This document shows positions 26,199-34,808 of a stretch of DNA of 64,000 nt, piece after piece. The position numbers and the translations under genes are program-made. The number at the start of each line of letters is the position of its first letter. The first letter of the stretch is position 1. Source of the stretch: Butyrivibrio sp. FCS014 (GTDB lineage Bacteria > Bacillota > Clostridia > Lachnospirales > Lachnospiraceae); the NCBI RefSeq assembly GCF_000526935.1, contig NZ_JAHA01000019.1, positions 496,001 to 560,000 of the forward strand, in the 5' to 3' direction. The notes under the pieces were generated by a model. The model ran no database searches. It was not told the DNA's origin and saw only the letters and a program-made list of their open reading frames with translations.

Positions 26199-28583
26199 TT
26201 AGTTCATAGCAATTTTATGGATCTCATCCATGAATGTGTAATATGTTGTCTGATCAGGTGTGATAGAATCAACATTTACTCTCTCTGTGCTGTAGATTGT
26301 GCAATCCTGTCTCTGATATACAGGGATCTCGCAAGCAAAGTCTACAACGAAGTCAAGAGCTTCCTTGTAAAGAGCCTTACGAACTGCCTGGTCTGTTACA
26401 GTTCTAGCCTCAAGAACGAGCTTATCAAGTTCGTCTGAGTAGATTCTGTAGTGACCTGCGCTACCACCCTCTGAGTGATAGATCTGGAACATATCAGGAT
26501 CAAGAGTTGTCTGCCAAGCTGCGCACCAGAGCTCTGCTGTGCCGGCCTCAAGTGCTGACCAAAGGATAGATGTATCTGAAAGGTCGTTGATTGAAAGGTC
26601 GAAGCCGATTGTCTTAAGTGCCTCAGAAGCTGCTGTAAGGATACCGAATGAAGGATGGTCTCCCTGTCCGCCGCCGCCGATCATAACTTCGTAGCCCATC
26701 TTAGCACCCTCGGGAGCTGCTGTAAGCTTGCCGTCTGTTACGGTGTAGCCTGCTGCCTCGAAGAATCCAAGAGCTGCCTGAAGAGCTGCTGCATACTTCT
26801 CATCCTCTGACATTCCGTCTGTGTAGATGGGGTTACCATCAACGTCAGTTGAGAATGCTACCTTGTAGTCAGGATCAGAAGCCTGAGGAGCTGCCCATGA
26901 TGTGTTGGAGATAGGATAGTTGATAACTGAAGCAGCCTCTCCGTAGTAAGAGTCAATAACAACGTCACGATATACGGCAATAACAGTTGCGATAGCCTTT
27001 CTGAGGTTCTTGGAAGCTTCGCTGCCGTTATCACCACCAACAGCTACGTTCTCAGAGTTCATACCGATGTAACCGTATCCTCTGTAGTCTGTAAGAACTG
27101 TTGTAAGCTTGTCACCTGAGATCTCGCCGTTTGAGTTCTCGCCGGCGATCTGCTCAAGAGCTGACTTGGAAGCTGAAGGATCAGAGATATCAATTGTTCC
27201 CTGAACTACACCTGACTCCTTATCAGCATTTGATGTAACCTTGAACTGAAGGTTCTTGGTTGCAGGAGCGCCTTTCCAGTAGTTCTCGTTTGCTGTCATG
27301 TAAACGATCTTGTTCTCGAACTTCTCGAACTTGTAAGGGCCTGCTCCCATAGGAGTTGTTGTCTTAGCACGAACGGGAGAAAGGTCACCCTTCTCGAATC
27401 CGAACTTGTTGTTGTCGTAGTCATACATATCCTTGTTGCCGTAGTAGTGCATAGGGCAAACATCGATAGCCAGCTGATAGATAGCTGTAGCGTCAACCTC
27501 TGTAAGAGTTACTCTTACGGAATAGTCGCCTGTCTTCTGGATACCTTCGATGTGATCTACAGAATCGCCTGTCTCGATAGCAACCTTGTAGTCATCTGAA
27601 AGGAAATCAAGGATTCCGGCATCAGCCTGCTCTGTATCTGAAAGAGTAACAACGTCTCCCTCATAAGCTGCCATAAGCTCTGCCCAGTAATCAGCTGCTG
27701 TAGGAGCATTGCCGCCTGCTACATCGAAGTTTGTACCTGTAGCTGAAGTTGTGATGGTACCGTCCTCGTTGTCCTTAGCGAATCCCCAGTTAACCATACC
27801 GTTAGCGATAACGTCATTGGCAACAGCCTCTGTAGCTGCAAGATAGCCCTTGTCCTGGCAGTACTTACCGATGGACTCAGCGAACTTCTCACCTGCTGCA
27901 GGAAGATCTTCATCCCAGAACTTCTTCTGCTGCTCTTCTGTTACGAAAGTGAAATCTGTGTTGTCAGCGCCGCCCTTAACCAGAAGGTTGAAGAGTGTGT
28001 CTGATCCGCTTCTGTATTCCTCAAGACCCTTGATAGGAAGAGCGTAAACTGATCCGCTTCCATCGTATGAAGGATCAAGGAAAACGTAATATGAGAAGAT
28101 TACGTCATCTGCTGTAAGTTCCTCTCCATCAGAGAACTTAACTCCCTGACGAAGTGTGAAATCATAATCAACGGTTCCGTCAGCATTCTCTGTTACTACA
28201 CAGTCAGAAATACCCTCATAGGTATAATCTGTTCCGTTGTAAGACTTTGTCTCACCTTCGATACCATTGTAGATGAGCTCACCTGCACGATCGTTGGTCA
28301 AAAGAGCTACTGAAGTAAGACCGGCTACGTTTGTGTCAGGTACGCTTGCTGCAAAGAATCTGCTGAACTTCTCTGAGAAGTCGTCAGATGCGATTACCAG
28401 TGGAGCATCGCTTCCGGAAGCAACTTCTTCTGCAGGAGCTTCCTGAGTCTGCTCTGTGGCAGTTTCTGTTGTCTGAGTATCAGCCGGAGTCTCTGCTGCA
28501 GGCTGTGAATTTCCGCATGCTGCTGTTGAGAGAACAAGCACGCCGGCAAGAAGGGCAGACAACACTTTGTTTCTGTTTTTCAT
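26199..28583 (-). CDS. oppA: oligopeptide-binding lipoprotein OppA (family 5) with an inserted segment
   Basis: 794 aa from the ATG at 28583, chosen because AAAGGAGG is 4-5 bases upstream and the signal peptide starts there; a longer in-frame start exists but would spoil the signal. Lipobox 'LSTAACG' with C23, then a Thr/Glu/Ala-rich linker to about 58. The family 5 solute-binding fold is visible ('DFTLRQGVKFSDGEELTADD', 'KENYW'-like 'ANENYWKGAPATKNLQFKV'). About 150 residues (roughly 190-343) break the usual fold order, making the protein some 200 residues longer than typical OppA. It delivers peptides to OppBC. It is 65 bases after pepF on the same strand. Confidence 0.92.
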   Translation of the reverse strand: MKNRNKVLSALLAGVLVLSTAACGNSQPAAETPADTQTTETATEQTQEAPAEEVASGSDAPLVIASDDFSEKFSRFFAASVPDTNVAGLTSVALLTNDRAGELIYNGIEGETKSYNGTDYTYEGISDCVVTENADGTVDYDFTLRQGVKFSDGEELTADDVIFSYYVFLDPSYDGSGSVYALPIKGLEEYRSGSDTLFNLLVKGGADNTDFTFVTEEQQKKFWDEDLPAAGEKFAESIGKYCQDKGYLAATEAVANDVIANGMVNWGFAKDNEDGTITTSATGTNFDVAGGNAPTAADYWAELMAAYEGDVVTLSDTEQADAGILDFLSDDYKVAIETGDSVDHIEGIQKTGDYSVRVTLTEVDATAIYQLAIDVCPMHYYGNKDMYDYDNNKFGFEKGDLSPVRAKTTTPMGAGPYKFEKFENKIVYMTANENYWKGAPATKNLQFKVTSNADKESGVVQGTIDISDPSASKSALEQIAGENSNGEISGDKLTTVLTDYRGYGYIGMNSENVAVGGDNGSEASKNLRKAIATVIAVYRDVVIDSYYGEAASVINYPISNTSWAAPQASDPDYKVAFSTDVDGNPIYTDGMSEDEKYAAALQAALGFFEAAGYTVTDGKLTAAPEGAKMGYEVMIGGGGQGDHPSFGILTAASEALKTIGFDLSINDLSDTSILWSALEAGTAELWCAAWQTTLDPDMFQIYHSEGGSAGHYRIYSDELDKLVLEARTVTDQAVRKALYKEALDFVVDFACEIPVYQRQDCTIYSTERVNVDSITPDQTTYYTFMDEIHKIAMN

Positions 28584-28648
28584 AAACTTTCCTCCTTTAG
28601 AATATATATTTAAAAGCCGGGGCCCTAAGACGCCGGGCAATTAAATCA

Positions 28649-30325
28649 TTATCCGAAGATCTTGGCGCTCATATCGGCTGTGAGCTGATCGATGGTGCCG
28701 TCCCTGAAGGGGCTCTTAAGTCCGACTTCATCAAGCATGGGCTCGTAGAAGTCCTTGGCTGAAAGCTTGCAAAGCTGCAGGTAATGCTTCCAGGCATCAT
28801 CAAAATCCTTGTCCATCCAAACCTTAAACTGCATTGCTACAACGCTGGCAAGAACGTAATCGATATAATAGAAGGGATTCCAGAAAATATGTCCCTGCTT
28901 CTGCCAGAATCCGCCCTCCTCAAAGAAGGGATCGCCGTCAAAGTCAAGCCATGGTCTGTAGGTCTTCTCAAGATCCTTCCAAACCTGCTTCCTCTCTGCG
29001 GGAGTCATCTCGGGCTTGTCATATACAATGTGCTGTAACTCATCAACCATGCATCCGTAAGGGATGAAAGTAACCGAATCCTGAAGATGCATCTTCAGAT
29101 AGTCCTCGGATCTGTCTCCGAAGAACTTGTTCATCCAGCCATAGGTGAAATATTCCATGGACATGGAGTGGATCTCTGCTGTCTCCATGGTGATATCATT
29201 GTGCTCAGAAATCTCATCGTTCCTGGTAACATAGCCCTGGAACGCATGTCCGCACTCGTGAGTGATGACATCCACATCTCCGCTGGTTCCGTTAAAGTTC
29301 GCAAAGATGATGGGAGATTTGTACTTGGGCAGGAAGTCCATATATCCGCCTGCCTTCTTGGTCTTGCGTCCAAGAACATCAAATAGCTCATTCTCGATCA
29401 TGAAATCAAAGAACTCTGCAGTCTCGGGAGACAGCTGTCTGTACATCTCCTGTCCTGCCTTCATGATCTCCTCGGGAGTTCCTGTAGGAGCGGGGTTTCC
29501 GTCCTTGAAGAACATGTCGTTATCGTAGTACTTGAGCTCATCCACACCGATCTGAGCCTTACGAAGTTCCTGAATCTTAGTAACGAAAGGAACAAAGCTC
29601 TCTCTTACCTGTTTGCGGAAGTTCTCAACCTCAGCTCTTCTGTAGGAGTTTCTTCTCATTCTGTTGTAGCCGAGCTCAACATAGTTGTCATAGCCAAGCT
29701 CCTTGGCCTGCTTGGTCCTTATCTTCACCAGCTGATCGTAGATATCGTCGATCTCGTCGGTAACGGACATAAAGTAATCTGAAAGTGCCTTCCAGGCTCT
29801 CTTTCTGGTGTCTCTGTCCTTGCTGGTAAGGTACTTGCGAAGAAGTGAGATATTGCACTCCTCTCCGTCGAATACAATCTTGGCTGACGCTATCAGCTTG
29901 TCATACTTACTGATAAGTGCGTTCTCTTCCTGCATAAGAGGAAGTATCTTCTCATCGATGGACTTGTTGTCCAGCTCGATGTTCTTGAAGGCCACCTTGC
30001 TGATCTTCTCCTCAAGGTAATCTCTGTAGGGAGATTCATAGAGAACCTTCATATAATCATTAGTGTACTTCATTATAAGAGGAGTGATCTCGTCGTAATA
30101 ATCATTCTCCTTGGAGTAGAACTCCTCTGTAGTATCAATGTTATGTCTGAATACAGCCAACTTCATATTGGTGAAGACTTCGTCTGTAAACTTGTAGTAC
30201 TTCTTATGAAGTTCGAACTGCTCCTCGCCGCTTGCAGCCTTCTTGCTGTCGGCGATAAGCTCCTCAAAGAACTTCTTGACTTCCTCCATATCAACCCTGG
30301 TGTAGGGCATTTCGGAACACTTCAT
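28649..30325 (-). CDS. pepF: M3-family oligoendopeptidase F
   Basis: 558 aa zinc peptidase. The metal site HECGH is at 356-360 ('VITHECGHAFQGY'), with the downstream Glu of the M3 family around 'ETAEIHSMSMEYF'. No signal peptide, so cytoplasmic; PepF enzymes cleave oligopeptides of roughly 7-17 residues. It lies just upstream of oppABCDF on the same strand behind a near-consensus promoter. This couples peptide import with breakdown, an arrangement also known in lactococci. Confidence 0.93.
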   Translation of the reverse strand: MKCSEMPYTRVDMEEVKKFFEELIADSKKAASGEEQFELHKKYYKFTDEVFTNMKLAVFRHNIDTTEEFYSKENDYYDEITPLIMKYTNDYMKVLYESPYRDYLEEKISKVAFKNIELDNKSIDEKILPLMQEENALISKYDKLIASAKIVFDGEECNISLLRKYLTSKDRDTRKRAWKALSDYFMSVTDEIDDIYDQLVKIRTKQAKELGYDNYVELGYNRMRRNSYRRAEVENFRKQVRESFVPFVTKIQELRKAQIGVDELKYYDNDMFFKDGNPAPTGTPEEIMKAGQEMYRQLSPETAEFFDFMIENELFDVLGRKTKKAGGYMDFLPKYKSPIIFANFNGTSGDVDVITHECGHAFQGYVTRNDEISEHNDITMETAEIHSMSMEYFTYGWMNKFFGDRSEDYLKMHLQDSVTFIPYGCMVDELQHIVYDKPEMTPAERKQVWKDLEKTYRPWLDFDGDPFFEEGGFWQKQGHIFWNPFYYIDYVLASVVAMQFKVWMDKDFDDAWKHYLQLCKLSAKDFYEPMLDEVGLKSPFRDGTIDQLTADMSAKIFG

Positions 30326-30386
30326 ATAAACCTCTTTCGCATTAACTCGTTAAATTATTAAATTTCTATAAATCAACAACTAATGT

Positions 30387-30415
30387 ATTATACTTTAAAC
30401 TGCTAAAATATGCAA
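30387..30415 (-). promoter_or_regulatory. near-consensus promoter of pepF-opp
   Basis: On the minus strand TTGCAT (30410-30415), a 17-base spacer and TATAAT (30387-30392), in an AT-rich stretch about 62 bases before the pepF ATG. Confidence 0.85.
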
Positions 30416-30439
30416 TGAAATTTACACGCTTTGATAAGT

Positions 30440-31729
30440 CTACTTTAAATTTATGATCACCGGCTCACCGCAGATGCTGATATATCCGTGAAGTATCTCC
30501 ACTTTGCTTCCGTCAATAAGATTTTCGTAGACTCCGTCGGGCGCATTAATGGGAACCAGGGAAGACTCTCCCTTCATGGAGAATATTCCGATACACTTCC
30601 TCTCTCCCCTGCTGTGGATTCCCTTAAGGATATTGTCCTCATAGGTCTTGAGCCTGTAGGTGCTGTCCGCAAAAAGAGGATCGCTCTTGATCTTCCGCAG
30701 TGCCACAAACAGATCCGTAAGATCCACATTCTCTTTTGCCTTCCAGTCAAGGATGTCCCTGTCAAAAAGACTCGGCAGATGAGCCATGCCCATCTCCTGC
30801 CCCGCATATATAAATGTAAGTCCCTTCTGGAAGAACAGGAAGGCTGTGGCATTTTTCAGGGCACGGTTATCAGGGAAAAGAAACTTCGCCCTGGGCTGAT
30901 CGTGATTCTCAAGAAACCTAAGTTTCACATAGTTGTCGGGGTAAATGAACTCCTGGCGGTTAACCGCAGAGGCATAATCCTCCAGCGATCCCTTTCCGGA
31001 CACATAGGCCGTAAAATCCTGATATACATCGTACTCGTAGAGCACATCAAAGGCCTGATACATCTCGGAATCGGACTGGGCAAGAACTCCCATGTCTCTC
31101 ATGGCCTGGATAAAGGGCGGGTCAATGGACTCGGAAAGCCAAAGGCATCCGGGGCGGACCTCCTCCACCATATCCCTTGCCTGTTTCCAGAATTCCACGG
31201 GAACCAGTGGAGCCACATCACATCTGAAGCCGTCAACGATACCGGCCCACATCTTAAGGGTCTCTATCTGATAGTCCCAGAGCCCTTTGTCCGAATAATC
31301 AAGGTCTATGATATCCGTCCAGTCTCCCACTCTGTTTCCGAAGCTTCCGTCCTTTTTGTGGTAGAACCACTCGGGATGCTCGGATGCCAGAACGGAATCG
31401 GGAGATGTGTGATTGTACACAACATCGATGATGCAGTCCATTTCTCTGTCATGGATCTCTTTTACCAGAGCCTTAAAATCCTCAAGAGTTCCATACTCAG
31501 GGTTTATTGCCCGGTAGTCCTTAATGGCATAGGGTGAGCCAAGGCTTCCCTTCCTTGCCTTCTCCCCGATGGGATGGATGGGGGTAAGATAAATGATATC
31601 CACTCCCAGGTCCTTTATCCTGTCAAGCTGCGGGATAATACCCTTAAAGTCCCCGCTCTTGCTGAAGTTTCTGGGGAATATCTGATACATGACCTTGTTA
31701 CGAAGACTCTTTGATGTTGTGCCAGCCAT
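30440..31729 (-). CDS. cytoplasmic GH13 alpha-amylase-family glycosidase
   Basis: 429 aa, no signal peptide. GH13 regions are present: I 'IIDVVYNHTSPDS', II 'DGFRCDVAPLVP' with nucleophile D171, III 'LWLSESIDPP' with probable acid E200, IV 'FLENHDQPR' with D277. It is short for GH13 and closely resembles the secreted GH13 lipoprotein at 55195-56574 (same 'PIHPI', 'EDFKALV', 'GFRCD..AP.VPV.FW' framework), so the two are likely paralogues working inside and outside the cell on the same alpha-glucan. Exact specificity cannot be read. Eight bases separate it from the upstream reductase gene. Confidence 0.9.
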   Translation of the reverse strand: MAGTTSKSLRNKVMYQIFPRNFSKSGDFKGIIPQLDRIKDLGVDIIYLTPIHPIGEKARKGSLGSPYAIKDYRAINPEYGTLEDFKALVKEIHDREMDCIIDVVYNHTSPDSVLASEHPEWFYHKKDGSFGNRVGDWTDIIDLDYSDKGLWDYQIETLKMWAGIVDGFRCDVAPLVPVEFWKQARDMVEEVRPGCLWLSESIDPPFIQAMRDMGVLAQSDSEMYQAFDVLYEYDVYQDFTAYVSGKGSLEDYASAVNRQEFIYPDNYVKLRFLENHDQPRAKFLFPDNRALKNATAFLFFQKGLTFIYAGQEMGMAHLPSLFDRDILDWKAKENVDLTDLFVALRKIKSDPLFADSTYRLKTYEDNILKGIHSRGERKCIGIFSMKGESSLVPINAPDGVYENLIDGSKVEILHGYISICGEPVIINLK

Positions 31730-31737
31730 AAGTCACC

Positions 31738-33804
31738 TCACATTCTCATTGCAACTTCATAGGCTCTCCAGATAACGCTTCTTAAGTTGCCTATCTTCTT
31801 GCAGTCGCCTACATAGTCCATGTTACTGGTTCTGTCGTTCTCGGAGATAACGGGATTGGGAATGTAACCCGCAGAGCTTATGACGCTGTCGCAGTCAATC
31901 TCCAGCTCTTTTCCCGACTTGTCTTTGCAGATGATGCTGCCGTCCCTTACCTCCTTAAGAGAGGTCTCAAGGTATACGGGGATCTTGTGGAGCGCAAACC
32001 ACTCCCTTAGGTATGAACTGTTGGCAAGGCACACGCCGGTCTGGGAAACCAGGTCGTCCTTCATCTCTACGATGATAGGGTGCTTGCCCATAAGAGCTAG
32101 CTCATAGGCGATCTCGCTTCCTGTAAGGCCTCCGCCTATAACAGCAACGGTGTCGCCAACCTCAGCGCCGTTCAAAAACTCGCAGGCTTCGATCATCTTC
32201 TCGTGGCCGGGAACCCCTTTAAGTATCCTGGGCTTTGAGCCGGTGGCGATGATGATGTCGCTCTTCCTGCCGAATTTCCTGGGATCCTTCACCTCGGTAT
32301 TAAGGTGAACCTCAACTCCGAGAATCTCCATCTGGCGTCTGTACCAGGTAAGAAGGTCACGGAGCTTGCCTTTATAGGATTCTGCGCTGGCGGGAATAAA
32401 GGTTCCGCCAAGCACATCGCTCTTCTCATATATTACAGGTTTGTGGCCGCGGAGCTTCAAAACTCTTGCAGCCTCCATTCCGCCGATACCGCCGCCAACG
32501 ATGTGGATTGTCTTGGGGTGTCTTGCGGGTTTGATGTAGTGCTTGTCCTTCTGCATGGTCTCTGCGTTTACAGCGCAGCGGGCAAGGTGCAGGCTGTCGG
32601 AAAGGGCCTGATCATTGGGAACGCCCTTGTAATGGCACATGTTAAAGCAGCCGTTGTGGCAAAGGATGCAGGGCCTGATGTCCTCCTGTCTGTCCTCCAT
32701 GAGTTTGGTCACCCACTCGGGATCTGCAAGGAAAGGTCTTGCAAAACCTGCTCCGTCCAGCTCTCCCTTGCTGATGCTCTCTGCTGCCACCGCAGGGTCA
32801 AGTCTTCCTGCGCATACCACAGGGATGTCCACGTATTTCTTGAGTTCTGTCACATCCTTAAGGTTACAGTTCTCAGGCATATAAATGGGCGGATGAGCCC
32901 AGTACCAGGCATCATAGGTTCCGTTGTCGCAGTTGAGCATATCGTAGCCGGCATCCTGCAGGAACCCGGCTGCCTTTTTGGACTCCTCAAAATCTCTTCC
33001 AACCTCGGTGTAATCTTCACCGGGAAGGGCTCCCTGACGCATTCCCTTGGTCTTTGAAATGACGCTGTAGCGAAGGGAAACCGGGAAGTCGCTGCCGCAC
33101 TGCTTCTTGATCTCCTGAACGATCTCTGCGGCAAAGCGGTATCTGTTTTCAAAAGAGCCGCCGTATTCATCGGTTCTTTTGTTGACATATCCTAAAGTAA
33201 ACTGATCCAGAAGATATCCCTCGTGGACCGCATGAACCTCAACGCCGTCAACACCGGCTTCCTTAAGGAGCTTCGCAGTCTTGCCAAAGGCAGTCACGAA
33301 CTCATGGATCTCCTCCACGGTCATCTGCCTTGAAGGAACCTTGTCGGACCATCTGTTGGGAGAAGGGCTTGCGGATGCTGTGATCTTATCAAGATCCATA
33401 AAGGGCTTGCTTATGGCCCGGAGCGCACCGTTGGTATACAGCTTCTCCATCATTGATGACACGGTAAAAGAGCGGCCGAATCCGGCGGTCAGCTGAACGA
33501 ACAGCTTGGCTCCCGTTTTATGAAACTCGGGCATCCACTCTGCCAGGTCCTGATACATCTTCTTGTTCTTGTATAGCCACTGGCCAAACATGGGATTGTA
33601 CACAGGCTGGCATCCGGGAAGCAGAAGTCCCGCATTGTTCCTTGCAACCTCCAGTATGAAGTCGGCTCCGGCCTTGTCGAAATGGTTCTTTTCCATCCAT
33701 CCGAAAAGGTCCGTTCCTCCCATGGATGTCAGTACTATTCTGTTCTTGATCTCACAATTTCCTATCTTCCAAGGTGTAAACAGCGGATTATACTTTTGAT
33801 CCAT
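31738..33804 (-). CDS. old-yellow-enzyme family NADH:flavin oxidoreductase / enoate reductase
   Basis: 688 aa. N-terminal FMN TIM barrel (1-~370: 'FTPWKIGNCEIKNRIVLTSM', 'DGVEVHAVHEGYLLDQFTLG'). A 4Fe-4S site at ~388-420 ('CILCHNGCFNMC' then a further Cys). The C-terminal FAD/NAD region has 'IHIVGGGIGGMEAARVLKLR' and 'TVAVIGGGLTGSEIAYELAL'. This is the layout of 2,4-dienoyl-CoA reductase, 2-enoate reductase and bile-acid-related reductases; the natural substrate is not determinable. It sits between the GH13 gene and a patatin-like lipase on one strand. Confidence 0.9.
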   Translation of the reverse strand: MDQKYNPLFTPWKIGNCEIKNRIVLTSMGGTDLFGWMEKNHFDKAGADFILEVARNNAGLLLPGCQPVYNPMFGQWLYKNKKMYQDLAEWMPEFHKTGAKLFVQLTAGFGRSFTVSSMMEKLYTNGALRAISKPFMDLDKITASASPSPNRWSDKVPSRQMTVEEIHEFVTAFGKTAKLLKEAGVDGVEVHAVHEGYLLDQFTLGYVNKRTDEYGGSFENRYRFAAEIVQEIKKQCGSDFPVSLRYSVISKTKGMRQGALPGEDYTEVGRDFEESKKAAGFLQDAGYDMLNCDNGTYDAWYWAHPPIYMPENCNLKDVTELKKYVDIPVVCAGRLDPAVAAESISKGELDGAGFARPFLADPEWVTKLMEDRQEDIRPCILCHNGCFNMCHYKGVPNDQALSDSLHLARCAVNAETMQKDKHYIKPARHPKTIHIVGGGIGGMEAARVLKLRGHKPVIYEKSDVLGGTFIPASAESYKGKLRDLLTWYRRQMEILGVEVHLNTEVKDPRKFGRKSDIIIATGSKPRILKGVPGHEKMIEACEFLNGAEVGDTVAVIGGGLTGSEIAYELALMGKHPIIVEMKDDLVSQTGVCLANSSYLREWFALHKIPVYLETSLKEVRDGSIICKDKSGKELEIDCDSVISSAGYIPNPVISENDRTSNMDYVGDCKKIGNLRSVIWRAYEVAMRM

Positions 33805-33842
33805 CTTATGCTCTCATCTCCTGTTGTTATTCGTAATGTGCT

Positions 33843-34688
33843 TTATCCAAGGTATTCTTTGATTCTCTGAAGGTTCCTGTTTGCAACCTCCCGCCCGTGG
33901 TTATAAACTCTCTCAAGTTCCCCGGGGTCTTTTTCTATCGGACTTATGTGAAGGGGCGCATCGGGCCGCAGCACCAACAGCTGTCCCTTCTCCTCCTTGT
34001 CCCTGATGTAGCGCTTCTCCTCATTGTACATAAGATAGCGCTCCTCCATGCACTTTATCATGTTCGGATACTTCCTTAACATGAAGCGGACCAGGGGCAT
34101 ATATTGCTGTTTGCCTTTTACATAATCAACGGGCTGGGTCTCAACGACAAGATTCCTGTCGTACCCGTTGTCTTCCATGAATTTAAGGGGGATTGAATCA
34201 GAGATTCCGCCGTCCAGATAAACTCCGCCGTCAATATGCACCGGTTTTGAAACCAGCGGCATTGATGCCGAGGCCTGGATCCAGACAATGTCCTGCTTCT
34301 CGCCGGTAAGGCACTTGTGGTAGGCAGGCTTTCCTGTGCGGATATCGGTGGCCACGCAGTAGAACTCCATGGGATTGTTCTTAAATGCCTCTATGTCCCA
34401 TTTGTCCAGTTTGTATGGCAGCTCATCGTAGCAGAACCGTACGTTGTAGATGTCACCTGTGGTTATCAGGGACCAAATGCTGTGATACCTTTTGTCGGTG
34501 CAGTACTTCTTGTTGTATCTGAAAGCTCGCCCCTGCTGCCCTGACTTGATATTGCAGCCAAAGGTTGCGCCTGCCGACACTCCCACCGCTCCGTCAAAAG
34601 AAATATCGTTCTCAAGGAAGACGTCTAAAATACCGCAGGTAAACATGCCCCGCATAGCGCCGCCTTCCATAACCAGCCCTGTTTTCAT
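33843..34688 (-). CDS. patatin-like phospholipase
   Basis: 281 aa from the ATG at 34688. The frame is open to a GTG at 34751 and has another ATG at 34700, but GGGAGG directly abuts the 34700 ATG and lies 12 bases before the 34688 one, and a TATAAT box at 34723-34728 falls inside the longer versions. Patatin features: oxyanion 'MEGGAMRGMF', nucleophile Ser in 'GVSAGATFG', catalytic Asp in 'YLDGGISDSIP'. Bacterial members of this YjjU/RssA-like group hydrolyse lipid esters; the substrate is unknown. No signal peptide. It follows the HD-GYP terminator. Confidence 0.85.
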   Translation of the reverse strand: MKTGLVMEGGAMRGMFTCGILDVFLENDISFDGAVGVSAGATFGCNIKSGQQGRAFRYNKKYCTDKRYHSIWSLITTGDIYNVRFCYDELPYKLDKWDIEAFKNNPMEFYCVATDIRTGKPAYHKCLTGEKQDIVWIQASASMPLVSKPVHIDGGVYLDGGISDSIPLKFMEDNGYDRNLVVETQPVDYVKGKQQYMPLVRFMLRKYPNMIKCMEERYLMYNEEKRYIRDKEEKGQLLVLRPDAPLHISPIEKDPGELERVYNHGREVANRNLQRIKEYLG

Positions 34689-34762
34689 AAGCTTTTTCAT
34701 CCTCCCGATTGCATCACCTACTATTATAAGCGTTTTGCCCCGATAATGCACTACGACAAAGC

Positions 34763-34792
34763 AAAAAAGCGGGATAGCTTTTGCTATCCCGC
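34763..34792 (-). terminator. terminator of the HD-GYP gene
   Basis: A perfect 10-bp stem, GCGGGATAGC against GCTATCCCGC, with a four-base loop and six T residues following on the minus strand. Confidence 0.88.
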
Positions 34793-34808
34793 AGGGTTTT
34801 TATATCGT

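Noticed and set aside
30488..31537. 349-codon plus-strand ORF
   Set aside because: Antisense to the GH13 gene with no ribosome-binding site or recognisable domains.
32305..33057. 250-codon plus-strand ORF
   Set aside because: Shadow of the enoate reductase gene on the other strand.
34688..34751. Longer patatin start at the GTG
   Set aside because: A -10 box and the ribosome-binding site fall inside this extension.
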